NCBI RefSeq assembly: GCF_030866765.1
Contig: NZ_CP133017.1
Span: 5,808,501 to 5,872,500 of the forward strand
Origin: Paenibacillus silvisoli
GTDB lineage: Bacteria > Bacillota > Bacilli > Paenibacillales > Paenibacillaceae
DNA length: 64,000 bases
Reading direction: 5' to 3'
Position 1 is the stretch's first letter. Every line of letters starts with the position of its first letter. Under the pieces are notes generated by a model. That model saw only the letters and a program-made list of their open reading frames with translations, did not search any database and was not told the DNA's origin. Both the position numbers and the translations under genes were made by a program. Shown here one piece after another: positions 52,890-62,669 of the stretch.

Positions 52890-53858
52890 TTACATGGCTT
52901 TATGGAACATGGTTCGATCATCAAGCGTCATTACCCACTCAGAGAACCTTGCTGGAGGCATCAATCGCAGGCTGCCATGCATCTTGCGGTTATTGTAGAA
53001 ATCCATGTACCTATCAAGTTCTGTATAGGCCTCTTCAAAGGTCATGAAATCCATCTTACTGAACAGATCACGCTCGAGCAGACTATGAAAAGACTCAATG
53101 TACGCATTCATGTTGGGACTCCGCGGCGGTATGCGCTCGTGTACCATATCCAGACTTTCGCAGGTGTCACCAAACAGCTTACTGATGAATTGCGGGCCGT
53201 TATCTGTTCGGATGACGGGGAGAGGTTCTCCTGGTTTTATGCGCGTTTTGAGTGCGTACCACAGCGTCTGTACGGCATGCTTTGCCTCACACACAGGCCC
53301 TCTGTACTGCTTAACAACGACGCGATCAAACACATCAATAATGCTGAGTACGAAAAAGAAACGTTCACGCCCGATGACGTAACCGTATTTAATGTCCATC
53401 TGCCACAACTGGTTAGGGCCGGTGACGGTGCGATTCCTTGGTAATCTGCGCGGGTGCCTTGGAGCAAGTTCACGCTTCTTTTGGAGAAGGCCCAGTTCTT
53501 GGCACAGGCGATAAGATTTCTTCTTGTTGAGCACCAGATCATGTTCGTTGCGAAGGCACTGTGCAAGCAGCTTGTATCCGTAAACATGTTCCTCACCTTC
53601 AGCGAGCTCCAGCAGCCATTCTTTGATCTGTTCGTCATTGATCTTCAATCCTGTCTGCGTCAAAGAAAACCCTGGATGAGGGCGTCCTTTAGTGCCGCTT
53701 GTCACTTGCTCTACCGGATGCAAGGTACGCTTTTTACGGTCGTAGTACGTGGACGAAGAAAGGCCTACGGCTCGCAAAACCAGTGCTGCTGTTTCTCCCC
53801 GCTTAATGAACTGGTCCGCTATTTCGTACTTTTTTGATAAGCGGGGTTTCTCTTTTTT
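52890..53858 (-). CDS. IS3-family transposase OrfB, made by -1 frameshift
   Basis: The catalytic part of the transposase, with DDE residues in QMDIKYGYV, RTDNGPQFI and YIESFHSLLERD (35 residues from the second D to E) and the C-terminal YNNRKMHGSLRLMPP. In frame upstream of the first TTG codon, homologous sequence continues (KYEIADQFIKRGETAALVLRAVGLSSSTYYDR) back to a slippery AAAAAAG at 53852-53858, which lies in the A-AAA-AAG phase of orfA. An OrfAB fusion by programmed -1 frameshifting is therefore expected. The frame is intact, so the element may be active. Confidence 0.9.
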   Translation of the reverse strand, partial: KKEKPRLSKKYEIADQFIKRGETAALVLRAVGLSSSTYYDRKKRTLHPVEQVTSGTKGRPHPGFSLTQTGLKINDEQIKEWLLELAEGEEHVYGYKLLAQCLRNEHDLVLNKKKSYRLCQELGLLQKKRELAPRHPRRLPRNRTVTGPNQLWQMDIKYGYVIGRERFFFVLSIIDVFDRVVVKQYRGPVCEAKHAVQTLWYALKTRIKPGEPLPVIRTDNGPQFISKLFGDTCESLDMVHERIPPRSPNMNAYIESFHSLLERDLFSKMDFMTFEEAYTELDRYMDFYNNRKMHGSLRLMPPARFSEWVMTLDDRTMFHKAM

Positions 53859-54139
53859 GTGAGCTCACGAAGAATCTCGATCTCGAGTTCTTTTTCACCT
53901 AGCAGCTTCATCGCTTTTGCATATTTCGCTTCAATCTCTTGGAGTCGTTGCAGCTCCTGCAGATGCTCGTCGGTCATTGGGATTTCTTCCGCAGGAATGG
54001 TATCCCGATGTTCTCTTACCCAATTGCGAATGGTTTCGGGATGAACATCGTACATGCGAGCCAATGCCCCCACCTTTACACCAGCGAGTGCTTCCTTAAC
54101 TATTTTCAGTTGTGTTTCTTTTCCTAAATGCTTCCCCAT
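53819..54139 (-). CDS. IS3-family OrfA, helix-turn-helix protein
   Basis: 106 residues: helix-turn-helix (QLKIVKEALAGVKVGALARM...HPETIRNWVREH) followed by a leucine-zipper-like coiled coil (LQELQRLQEIEAKYAKAMKLLGEKELEIEIL). It binds the IS ends and supplies the N terminus of OrfAB. The slippery A6G heptamer lies near its 3' end. Confidence 0.9.
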   Translation of the reverse strand: MGKHLGKETQLKIVKEALAGVKVGALARMYDVHPETIRNWVREHRDTIPAEEIPMTDEHLQELQRLQEIEAKYAKAMKLLGEKELEIEILRELTKKRNPAYQKSTK

Positions 54140-54371
54140 ACCGGATCATCCCCTTTGCAAATAGTTTAGATTATTTGCTGGGAGGACTCCAGTTTAATTA
54201 GGGGGCCTTGGAGGAATTATTAACTATTACAGTAGGTTGTTGTATAGCACTTTTTAACTCTTCAACCTGCAAACCGCATTTATTGCAAATAATCGCTTCA
54301 TAATGAATTCTTTCGGCACAATGCTTACAAAACTTCGTCTTTTCATTTGATGATATTGTCAATTCCGACAC

Positions 54372-54692
54372 GCTCTGACACTCCCTGTAGTTTTAGTTTT
54401 CTAGTACCAAGACTTCTTGCCTATATATTAGCATATTTTCCCATTGGTAGAATATCATTTTGTTAAAATGATAGAATGGCTCGTCAAGACATGGTTAAAT
54501 AAAATTCAAATTTCATTTAAGGCAAATTCCACAGCTACGTTGAGAGCTAACGGAAATGTGTCTATTGTATTTGGACTTATGTTGATAAAATTGTTCTCAA
54601 ACAGATAATCTGTAACGCCAAGCTTAACAACCATCCGTTTGCTGATCTCATGAACCTGAAGGTGTCGCATACTTCCTTACAGCAACAGATGA
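54372..54692. other. AT-rich remnant region
   Basis: About 320 bases holding the TM2 promoter region and, from about 54600, sequence that reads NAKLNNHPFADLMNL and similar short stretches in plus-strand frames broken by stops. It may be the decayed 5' part of the fragment that follows. Confidence 0.35.
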
Positions 54693-55136
54693 GGAGCTGT
54701 AATCAGACAACTTGAATTCGATAAGTACCTTGAACTTGCTTTCAGGTACAACATCATTGATGATGATCTGCTAAATCGACTTAAGAGCAATACTTGGGAC
54801 TCTTTTTTCCAAGCCAAGAACGAATTAATGGCTGCATATCTCATCGAGGAAATTGGACACCACATTTCCTTTCATCCTCAGGGTCGTGGTTCTACAAAAG
54901 GAGAATTCAACATCCTTACTCCGATAGGTGACATTTTTACTGAGCTAAAATCGCCAATTCGCAAACCTCCACATAAAGCTTGGGCGGGGAATGACTCAAA
55001 ATCTATTCGTAAGATCATCAAGGACGCTGCCCATATGCAATTTGATACAAAAATGATGAACCAGTATTTATTGAACCCACTTTATTTCCTCTCTCTTGGC
55101 ACTCCATTAGATGTTGACGTACATGCTGATAAGTAA
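54693..55136 (+). pseudogene. 5'- and 3'-truncated gene fragment of unknown family
   Basis: An open frame without a credible start at its 5' end reads IRQLEFDKYLELAFRYNIID, then MAAYLIEEIGHHISFHPQGR and GDIFTELKSPIRKPPHK. The ATG at 54828 is internal. Around 55060 it runs into the back of a recombinase fragment, so its last 25 codons are not its own. I do not recognise the family. Confidence 0.45.
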
Positions 55137-55281
55137 TATCTTCTACCCTTATAATCTCTTGCCCAATGCAATAGTCAACAAACTCTCCAAGCAACGTTTT
55201 ATAATTCCTGATGTTCCTTTGTGTCGTGTTCTTAAAATGCCTATCATCCAAAAAGTCTTGAAACGCAAATTTTAGCAACAT
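55018..55281 (-). pseudogene. Tyrosine recombinase N-terminal fragment
   Basis: About 73 residues of a phage-integrase core-binding (SAM-like) domain: FAFQDFLDDRHFKNTTQRNIRNY, EDITYQHVRQHLMECQERGNKVGSINT. The next residues, which in this family lead into the domain's last helix, are replaced by unrelated sequence from about 55062, and the catalytic domain is absent. It marks an old integration or excision event. Confidence 0.6.
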
Positions 55282-55317
55282 AAAAAAGACTACCTCCTTG
55301 GAATTAGGAAGTAGTCT
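55282..55317 (-). terminator. Terminator of groESL
   Basis: Stem AGACTAC.TCCT/AGGA.GTAGTCT with six U residues on the minus strand, about 100 bases past the groEL stop. Confidence 0.82.
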
Positions 55318-55418
55318 ATTCTTTAAATATTAGTTGTTTACTTGACCGGTTCTCAATAGAGAGGAGCAAGAGGAAGAAAAGCTTGCGCTAGTCTCCCCCA
55401 TGCAAGGCTCAGAAAGCC

Positions 55419-57113
<1,695 letters not shown>

Positions 57114-57131
57114 TCATTCGCAGGCTGCGAA

Positions 57132-57413
57132 TTAACCCAAGATCGCGTGAATGTCGCTTTCTTTCATAATCAAAAGCTCTTTGCCTTCGTACTTCACTTC
57201 GGTACCGGCATATTTGGAGAACAACACGCGGTCGCCTTCCTTAACTTCAAGCGCAATACGTACGCCGTCCTTAATCGCTCCGCTGCCAACAGCGATTACT
57301 TTGCCTTCTTGCGGCTTTTCTTTCGCTGTGTCCGGCAACAAGATGCCGCTAGCAGTTGTTTCTTCCTTCGCGATTGGTTCGATCAATACGCGCTCACCCA
57401 AAGGTCTGATCAT
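57132..57413 (-). CDS. groES: Co-chaperonin GroES (Hsp10)
   Basis: 93 residues: [17 protein letters not shown], the mobile loop [20 protein letters not shown] that contacts GroEL, VIAVGSG, and the C-terminal [19 protein letters not shown]. It caps the GroEL ring. AAAGGAGG precedes the ATG. Confidence 0.99.
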   Translation of the reverse strand: MIRPLGERVLIEPIAKEETTASGILLPDTAKEKPQEGKVIAVGSGAIKDGVRIALEVKEGDRVLFSKYAGTEVKYEGKELLIMKESDIHAILG

Positions 57414-57458
57414 GAAAAATAGCCTCCTTTTGATTTAGTGCTGCAAATTGTTGTCCTG

Positions 57459-57485
57459 TTAGCACTCGCACTCGGCAAGTGCTAA
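57459..57485. promoter_or_regulatory. CIRCE operator (HrcA-binding)
   Basis: TTAGCACTC, nine bases, then AAGTGCTAA: the CIRCE inverted repeat with one change in the second arm (A for G). It lies just after the predicted transcription start of groES, the classic site of HrcA repression. Confidence 0.95.
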
Positions 57486-57496
57486 TAACAATTTTT

Positions 57497-57525
57497 ATAA
57501 TACCGATTTCCACGGTGGATTTCAA
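57497..57525 (-). promoter_or_regulatory. Sigma-A promoter of groESL
   Basis: TTGAAA (-35) and TATTAT (-10) on the minus strand with exactly 17 bases between, about ten bases upstream of the CIRCE element. Confidence 0.88.
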
Positions 57526-57592
57526 GTCTTTCCCTTACAAATGCATGTAAATTTTCCGTGTTGCCGATACCGGTCGGCGACGCCGCGAGTTT

Positions 57593-57666
57593 CTAATGGA
57601 CATGGATGTCCGTTAGAAACCGGATCTCCGCGTTTCAAGCCTCTAACGGACATGGATTTCCGTTAG
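57593..57666. repeat. Two palindromic repeat units at 50-base spacing
   Basis: CTAATGGACATGGATGTCCG-TTAG (57593-57616) and CTAACGGACATGGATTTCCG-TTAG (57643-57666) are each near-palindromic and start 50 bases apart. The CTAACGG start and 50-base period match the repeat cluster at 25034. Convergent region between the groESL promoter and an ABC operon end; no gene lies in 57526-57750. Confidence 0.75.
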
Positions 57667-57688
57667 ACCGGACCAACCCCCACCACGC

Positions 57689-57719
57689 AAAAAAACCGCA
57701 GGCTCCATACTCCCTGCGG
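57689..57719 (-). terminator. Terminator of ABC operon 2
   Basis: Stem CCGCAGG/CCTGCGG with a ten-base loop and seven U residues on the minus strand, about 30 bases past the permease stop. Confidence 0.88.
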
Positions 57720-57750
57720 CCTTTCCAACTACGACGGCGGCGGCGAATCG

Positions 57751-58542
57751 CTACTTCACGCTGCCCGATATCAGTCCCCGCTCCAGAAAACGCTGCCCGA
57801 ACAAGTAGACGAGAAAGATCGGCACGCTGATCATCACGAGCGCCGCATAGATTTTCCCGTAGTCCGAGCCGGCAAACGAAATAAACTTTTGCGGGAGCAG
57901 CGTAACGGTCATCGAAGCTTCGTTTTGCAAGAAAACGAGCGGCAGCAAGTAATCGTTCCAAGATCCCAAGAAAGTGTAAATCGTGACCGTCGCGATGGCC
58001 GGCATGCCAAGCGGCAAATACACTTTGCGGAAAACGCACCATTTCGACGCGCCGTCAATGACCGCCGCCTCGTTGATTTCCTTCGGGATGCCGTCGAAGA
58101 AGCCCCGAATGAGCATGAGCGCGAACGGGATGCCGCCCGCCACATGCGGTCCGACGAGGCCAAGCGGATTGTCGATCAGCCCCAGCTTCTTGATGGTCAG
58201 AAACCACGGAATGATGAAGCCCGCTCCGGGAATCATCATCCCGATGACGAGCAGGAAGAAGATCGCGTTCCGCAGCGGAAACCGCAGCCTCGAGAACGCA
58301 TAAGCCGCCAGCGTCGCGCAAAGCAGCGTCAGCACGATGTCAAAGGCCGCAACGAGCACGCTGTTCGTAAAATAATGATACACGCCCGGCTGATCGAATA
58401 CGGCCGCGTAATTGCGAACGACGCTGCCCCGGAACGAGGTCAGAAACATCTGGACAATCGGATAAATCCACAGGATGCCGAGTATCGTAATGAAAATTTG
58501 CGCGGCCGTGCGGCCAAGCCTCTCTTTCGGATCGAATAACAT
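57751..58542 (-). CDS. Sugar ABC transporter permease, MalG type (system 2)
   Basis: 263 residues with six membrane helices and the EAA loop KEINEAAVIDGASKWCVFRKVYLPL (about residues 160-185). C terminus FGQRFLERGLISGSVK is typical of CUT1 permeases. AGGAGGAGG precedes the ATG. Third gene after the binding protein and first permease. Confidence 0.93.
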   Translation of the reverse strand: MLFDPKERLGRTAAQIFITILGILWIYPIVQMFLTSFRGSVVRNYAAVFDQPGVYHYFTNSVLVAAFDIVLTLLCATLAAYAFSRLRFPLRNAIFFLLVIGMMIPGAGFIIPWFLTIKKLGLIDNPLGLVGPHVAGGIPFALMLIRGFFDGIPKEINEAAVIDGASKWCVFRKVYLPLGMPAIATVTIYTFLGSWNDYLLPLVFLQNEASMTVTLLPQKFISFAGSDYGKIYAALVMISVPIFLVYLFGQRFLERGLISGSVK

Positions 58543-58560
58543 GTCTGACCCCTCCTCCTC

Positions 58561-59439
58561 CTAATCGGCCCATTTTCGGCTGAGCCCGTTCTGCACCCAC
58601 GTCAATGCCAAAGCGATCAACATGACGAGCATTGAGACTGCCGCGCTATATCCGCCCTTGTACTCCAGCACATAGCTGCGGTACAGATAGCTCGCGACGA
58701 CATCGGTCGCCCGCGCCGGACCGCCTGCGGTAATCAGCCACACCAGATCGAACGTCTTCAGCGAGCCGATGATGCCCAATATGAAAAGGAGGGAATGCGT
58801 GCTCTTCAGCATCGGCACGATGACGCGCGTGAACAGCTGGAAGAAGCCCGCGCCGTCCATTTTGGCCGCTTCGATAATTTCCTGATTGATTTGCGTAATC
58901 GCCGTCACGTAGATCATCATGCTAAAGCCCATATAGGTGAAAATATTAACGAGCATGACGGAGTAGAGCGCATACCGCGCGTCGCCGGTCCAGTCCTGAG
59001 CCCAGCCCTCCAAGCCGACCGCGCGCAGCGCTTCGTTAATAAAGCCGGTATTGAAGTTGTAGATGCCGGTAAAAACAACCCCGACGACAACGAGCGACAT
59101 AATATTAGGCAGGAAAAACAACGACTTAAAGAGCCGTCTGCCGAAATATAACGAGTCGTTAAACACCGCTACCAGCAGCCCGATAATCGCCTGCAGCACC
59201 ACCGTAACGAACATATATTTCAACGTATTCGTAACGGCCCGCAAGAAATTCGGATCCTTCAGCAGCGTCACATAGTTGTCCAGACCGATGAAGGTCTTCG
59301 TTTTCGAAATCCCGTTCCACTTGAAGAAGCTGTGAAACAGATTGAAGGTCGCGCCATAATAGATGAAAATGCCGACAAACACGGCAGCCGGCACCAAATA
59401 CAAGTAGCCGTCGTAATCGTAGCGCTGCTTCTTCAGCAT
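58561..59439 (-). CDS. Sugar ABC transporter permease, MalF/UgpA type (system 2)
   Basis: 292 residues with six membrane helices and the EAA loop EIIEAAKMDGAGFFQLFTRVIVPML (about residues 190-215). The N terminus KKQRYDYDGYLYLVPAAVFVGIFIYY is typical of this group. It is 18 bases upstream of the second permease and downstream of the binding protein; all three form one operon. Confidence 0.93.
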   Translation of the reverse strand: MLKKQRYDYDGYLYLVPAAVFVGIFIYYGATFNLFHSFFKWNGISKTKTFIGLDNYVTLLKDPNFLRAVTNTLKYMFVTVVLQAIIGLLVAVFNDSLYFGRRLFKSLFFLPNIMSLVVVGVVFTGIYNFNTGFINEALRAVGLEGWAQDWTGDARYALYSVMLVNIFTYMGFSMMIYVTAITQINQEIIEAAKMDGAGFFQLFTRVIVPMLKSTHSLLFILGIIGSLKTFDLVWLITAGGPARATDVVASYLYRSYVLEYKGGYSAAVSMLVMLIALALTWVQNGLSRKWAD

Positions 59440-59483
59440 GCGGACACCACTTCCTTTTCTCGTGAGGATGCCATAAAGATAAA

Positions 59484-59508
59484 CAGGGGGGACGACTGCT
59501 CCCCCCTG
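59484..59508 (-). terminator. Intra-operon hairpin after the binding-protein gene
   Basis: CAGGGGGG/CCCCCCTG stem with a nine-base loop, six bases past the binding-protein stop and followed by a U-rich stretch. Such partial terminators or 3' stabilisers raise binding-protein output relative to permeases (inference). Confidence 0.6.
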
Positions 59509-59514
59509 GCCCTC

Positions 59515-60879
59515 TTATCGCTGTACCGTCTTGGACACGTTCTCGATATCCTGCGCGACTTGTTCAGGCGTTTTCCCTTTTGCCGCCACGGCCTGAAGAG
59601 CGTCAAACAACGCGTTTTGCAGCTCCGGATATTTCAATTCGCGGGCGCCGCTGATTTTGTTCGACATGTAATCGGAGATCGTTTGCAGCGATTCCTTCTC
59701 GACATCGCCCGCCAGATTGTTGTCGTCCACCTTCAAGCCTGTTGCGCTCGGCAGCACTTGAAGCGTGTTCGTCCACAGTTTTTGGCCCTCGCCGACGGTC
59801 ATGAAGCTGATAAATTTCCAAACGGCGTCTTTATGCTTCGACTCGGCATTCATCGCCCAGGCGATATCGACCGTTGCGACCATGTTTTGCTCGCCGCCCG
59901 TCAAGCTTGGGTACGGCATCAGCCCCCAGTGCGTATCCTCGGTGATGACTTTGTCTTTCACCATTTGCTCGTGCGCTTTCTTCGTGTAGCCGCTCAAATG
60001 CCAGGTTCCGATGCTGAACATCGCATACTTGCCCTTCGCGAAATCATCGTTGACGTTCGGATACGGCGATTGGCCGAGCGCGCCTTGCGCGTACACGCCG
60101 TCCTTGAACAGGTCGCCCCAGACGCTGAACGCCTTCACGATGTCCGGATCCGTCCAAGGGATTTTGCCCTCTTGCGCATCATAGACCTTGCCCGGCGCGA
60201 TTTCGTTGACGATGCCCATGAACACGTCGCGGTCCGTCCAGCCGTCCTTCGCCCCGATGCCGACGCCCGGAATGACGCCCGGCTCTTTTTCCTTCAGCAC
60301 CTTAATAATATTTTTGAGATCGTCCAGCGTCTTCGGAATTTCAAGATTGTGCTTCTTGAAAAGCGTAGCGTTATATTGAATAACCGGGGTTGCCGTCATG
60401 CCGCCCGGAAGAACGCGGTAATCGTCGCCGGAATAAGCCGCCTGCTCCAAAGCGACTTTCAGAAACTTCGACTGCCAGTCCGCTCCCCACTCCTGCTCGG
60501 CGTATGGCGCAAGCGGCTCCAGAAACTCCTTGAACTGGTTGGCGTTAGCCCCGACCTGCATCGCAACGACGTCCGGACCTTCGCCGCCGGCGAGACCGGC
60601 CGACAGCTTCTGGAAGTAGGTGCCCGATTCGCCGACATGCGTCACCTCAAGATCGATATCCGGATTCGCCTTCTCGAAGGCTGCCTCCAGCTCCGGCATT
60701 TGGCCTTCGGTCGGAATCCATTTCCAGAACGTAATTTTTGTTTTCTCTGTCACGTCCTTGGCATTCGTGCCGCCGTTCCCCGCTTCCTCATTGTTGCCCC
60801 CGTTGCCGCCGCAGCCGGCAAGCAGTCCTCCTACCAGAACCATAGATACCGCTGCCGATCCCCATGCTTTCAATTTCAT
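59515..60879 (-). CDS. Extracellular sugar-binding lipoprotein of ABC transporter 2
   Basis: 454 residues: lipoprotein signal MKLKAWGSAAVSMVLVGGLL with lipobox cysteine near residue 23, Gly/Asn linker, then a CUT1 solute-binding domain (ITFWKWIPTEGQMPELEAAFEKANPDIDLEV, GEGPDVVAMQVG, YAMFSIGTWHLSGY). ATG 60879 is chosen over a long in-frame extension because the lipoprotein signal begins there, with a GGGGG-rich ribosome site. It lies downstream of the response regulator that probably activates it. Confidence 0.92.
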   Translation of the reverse strand: MKLKAWGSAAVSMVLVGGLLAGCGGNGGNNEEAGNGGTNAKDVTEKTKITFWKWIPTEGQMPELEAAFEKANPDIDLEVTHVGESGTYFQKLSAGLAGGEGPDVVAMQVGANANQFKEFLEPLAPYAEQEWGADWQSKFLKVALEQAAYSGDDYRVLPGGMTATPVIQYNATLFKKHNLEIPKTLDDLKNIIKVLKEKEPGVIPGVGIGAKDGWTDRDVFMGIVNEIAPGKVYDAQEGKIPWTDPDIVKAFSVWGDLFKDGVYAQGALGQSPYPNVNDDFAKGKYAMFSIGTWHLSGYTKKAHEQMVKDKVITEDTHWGLMPYPSLTGGEQNMVATVDIAWAMNAESKHKDAVWKFISFMTVGEGQKLWTNTLQVLPSATGLKVDDNNLAGDVEKESLQTISDYMSNKISGARELKYPELQNALFDALQAVAAKGKTPEQVAQDIENVSKTVQR

Positions 60880-61070
60880 TAGCCTACCCCCATTATGATG
60901 TTTAGAAAGAAGCGGATTGTATCTCCTCCCTGTTTTCATGTTATCGCTTTCATTCAGGGGCAAACCTGCAATATTTTTCAAATCGACTCCATTATTTTTA
61001 AGCGCTTTCTTTACCGTTTTCATGAGCGAAATAGAATGGGGTCCCTCTCGGAACCCCTTGCGTCGCCTCA

Positions 61071-62669
61071 TTATTTTGCTTGCTGGCGCTCATAAACGGA
61101 TGGCGTCATGCCCGTCATCTCTTTGAACACTTTGAAAAAATAATTGTAGTTGTTGAAGCCGGCCTTCGCGTACACTTCCTTTACCTTTTCCCCTTCGCCG
61201 AGCATCACCTGCGCGACCTCCACTCTCTTGCGGTTCAGATACTCGACGAAGCCAAGGCCGGTCTCCTTCTTAAACAGGGAGCTTAAGTAGGAAGCGTTGA
61301 TGCCGATCCCCTCCGCGGTTTGCTGCAACGAGATATTGCTCCGGTAATTCGCTTGAATATATTGAACCGCCGACATGACATAAGGCGAGTAAGATGCGTA
61401 GCCTGCACGCAGCAAGCCAGTGAGCTCCCCGTACACCGACTCCATCCATGTTTGCAGCTTGACCGGCTCCAGCATAGTGCCTAGCCGATCCTTCGACAAT
61501 GCCGTCAGCCGGACCAATTTCTCCGAATCGATGCCGAACTTCTGCCCGACCCGATGGGCGATTTGCAGCATTTCGCAAATGACGAGCTCGTAGGAATCGG
61601 GACCGGCTTTCGCGGACGCCAAGCTCTCGAAAATCGATCGTACCGTATCCCCCACAGCGTGCTCGTCCGTTCGTTCCAGCACACCTAGAAGCTGCTTCTC
61701 CTGCTTAATGGTTAAGCCGATTACCTCGCCGCCGGCAGCCGGACTTGTCGAGCGATTAAACGCGGCCAAGTAACGCTCCTGCATTTGGCCAATCACTGCG
61801 CGGTACGCGGCCGGCGCTTCGGCCAAGCTAAGACAAGGCCTGCCGCTGCCAAAGACGGCCTGCACGTTCAAGAACCGGGACATGATCCCTTGGATCGTTT
61901 CGAATTGCAGCTGCAGCTCCTGCCGGATTTGCGCTTCGCTCCGCAGCTGCTCGAACGAGTACAGCAAGGCAAACTGCCCCTGGTCGATATGGGCAACGAT
62001 GCCGCTTGTATGCTGCTGGATCAGATCCAGCACCGACTTAATGAACTGGCCCCGGTCCTTCTCGCTCCCTTGGCGGTGCAGCAAATTATAATTGAAAATT
62101 TGCATAACCGCGGTCACGACATGCCGCGTATCGAATTGAATGTCCTGCAGCCGGCAGAACGCCTCAATCTCTTCCGGGCTCTTCAAGCCAAGCAGCAGCT
62201 CCTTCACCATGTTCTGCCGGGCGAGGACGTTGATCCTCTTCCACTGCAGCGCCTTGTGCTCTTCCTCCGATTGAAGGCGGCGATGCTGCTGCAGCTTGTT
62301 CTTTGCCTTCTCCAGAGCGGCAAGCAGGGAAGTCTCGTCGATGCGATGCTTGAGCAAATAGTCGATCGCGCCATGATTCAGCGATTCCCTCACGAAATCA
62401 TAGTCGTCATAGCTGCTCAGCATAATGATCGGAATGCGGCTTGCGCGGCTGCTCAGCTGATAGGCAAGCTCTACCCCATTCATGACCGGCATGGATACGT
62501 CCGACAGGATGATGTCGGGACTGAGCTCCTCGATTAGCTCCAAGGCCGCTTCCCCGTTCGTCGCCTCGCCGCATAAATAAAATTCGCCTTTATCCCATAT
62601 GGGCAGCGATCCAAGATGATTGCGCACTAGCACTTCGTCATCAACTAGCAGTACATTCAGCTTTTGAAT
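61071..62669 (-). CDS. YesN-like response regulator, AraC output; likely AUU start
   Basis: About 532 residues. Receiver domain: NVLLVDDE acid pocket and phospho-acceptor Asp in IILSDVSMPVMNG. A long middle region follows, then a C-terminal AraC double helix-turn-helix (ISLQQTAEGIGINASYLSSLFKKETGLGFVEYLNRKR; KVKEVYAKAGFNNYNYFFKVFKEMTGMTPSVY). The first standard start, GTG 62633, would cut off the essential LLVDDE strand. The frame is open upstream only to a TGA at 62675, and the best start is ATT 62669, eight bases after GGAGG, giving (M)QKLNVLLVDDE. It overlaps the kinase gene by 29 bases. A one-base sequence error is the alternative. Confidence 0.88.
   Translation of the reverse strand: MQKLNVLLVDDEVLVRNHLGSLPIWDKGEFYLCGEATNGEAALELIEELSPDIILSDVSMPVMNGVELAYQLSSRASRIPIIMLSSYDDYDFVRESLNHGAIDYLLKHRIDETSLLAALEKAKNKLQQHRRLQSEEEHKALQWKRINVLARQNMVKELLLGLKSPEEIEAFCRLQDIQFDTRHVVTAVMQIFNYNLLHRQGSEKDRGQFIKSVLDLIQQHTSGIVAHIDQGQFALLYSFEQLRSEAQIRQELQLQFETIQGIMSRFLNVQAVFGSGRPCLSLAEAPAAYRAVIGQMQERYLAAFNRSTSPAAGGEVIGLTIKQEKQLLGVLERTDEHAVGDTVRSIFESLASAKAGPDSYELVICEMLQIAHRVGQKFGIDSEKLVRLTALSKDRLGTMLEPVKLQTWMESVYGELTGLLRAGYASYSPYVMSAVQYIQANYRSNISLQQTAEGIGINASYLSSLFKKETGLGFVEYLNRKRVEVAQVMLGEGEKVKEVYAKAGFNNYNYFFKVFKEMTGMTPSVYERQQAK

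Larger units (their letters stand above)
52818..54203 (-). mobile_element. IS3-family insertion sequence, about 1.39 kb
   Basis: Carries orfA and orfB with a DDE transposase. Inverted ends contain a perfect 14-base match, GGAGTCCTCCCAGC at 52834-52847 and inverted at 54177-54190, plus an outer TAATT match. The outermost bases align poorly, so ends are approximate. A GCC target duplication flanks it (52815-52817 and 54204-54206), as expected for IS3-type insertion, and it interrupts a TM2 gene. Confidence 0.88.
52572..54371 (-). pseudogene. Zinc-ribbon/TM2-domain protein gene split by an IS element
   Basis: The N-terminal part (GTG 54371, with GGGAG nine bases upstream) reads a zinc ribbon CKHC...CNKCG followed by QQPTVIVNNSSKA. 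The C-terminal part, from 52817 to the stop at 52572, continues DSNVNTNTNTNLVGG and the TM2 domain (NKWVALALCFFLGYFGGHKFY, GGLFFIGAIVDFIVLL). Removing the IS and one GCC copy rejoins the two parts in frame, so the insertion is recent. TM2 proteins are small membrane proteins of unclear role. Confidence 0.88.

Noticed and set aside
60880..61071. 64-codon N-terminal extension of the second sugar-binding protein
   Set aside because: It would place the lipoprotein signal peptide internally. The signal begins exactly at ATG 60879 with a ribosome site.
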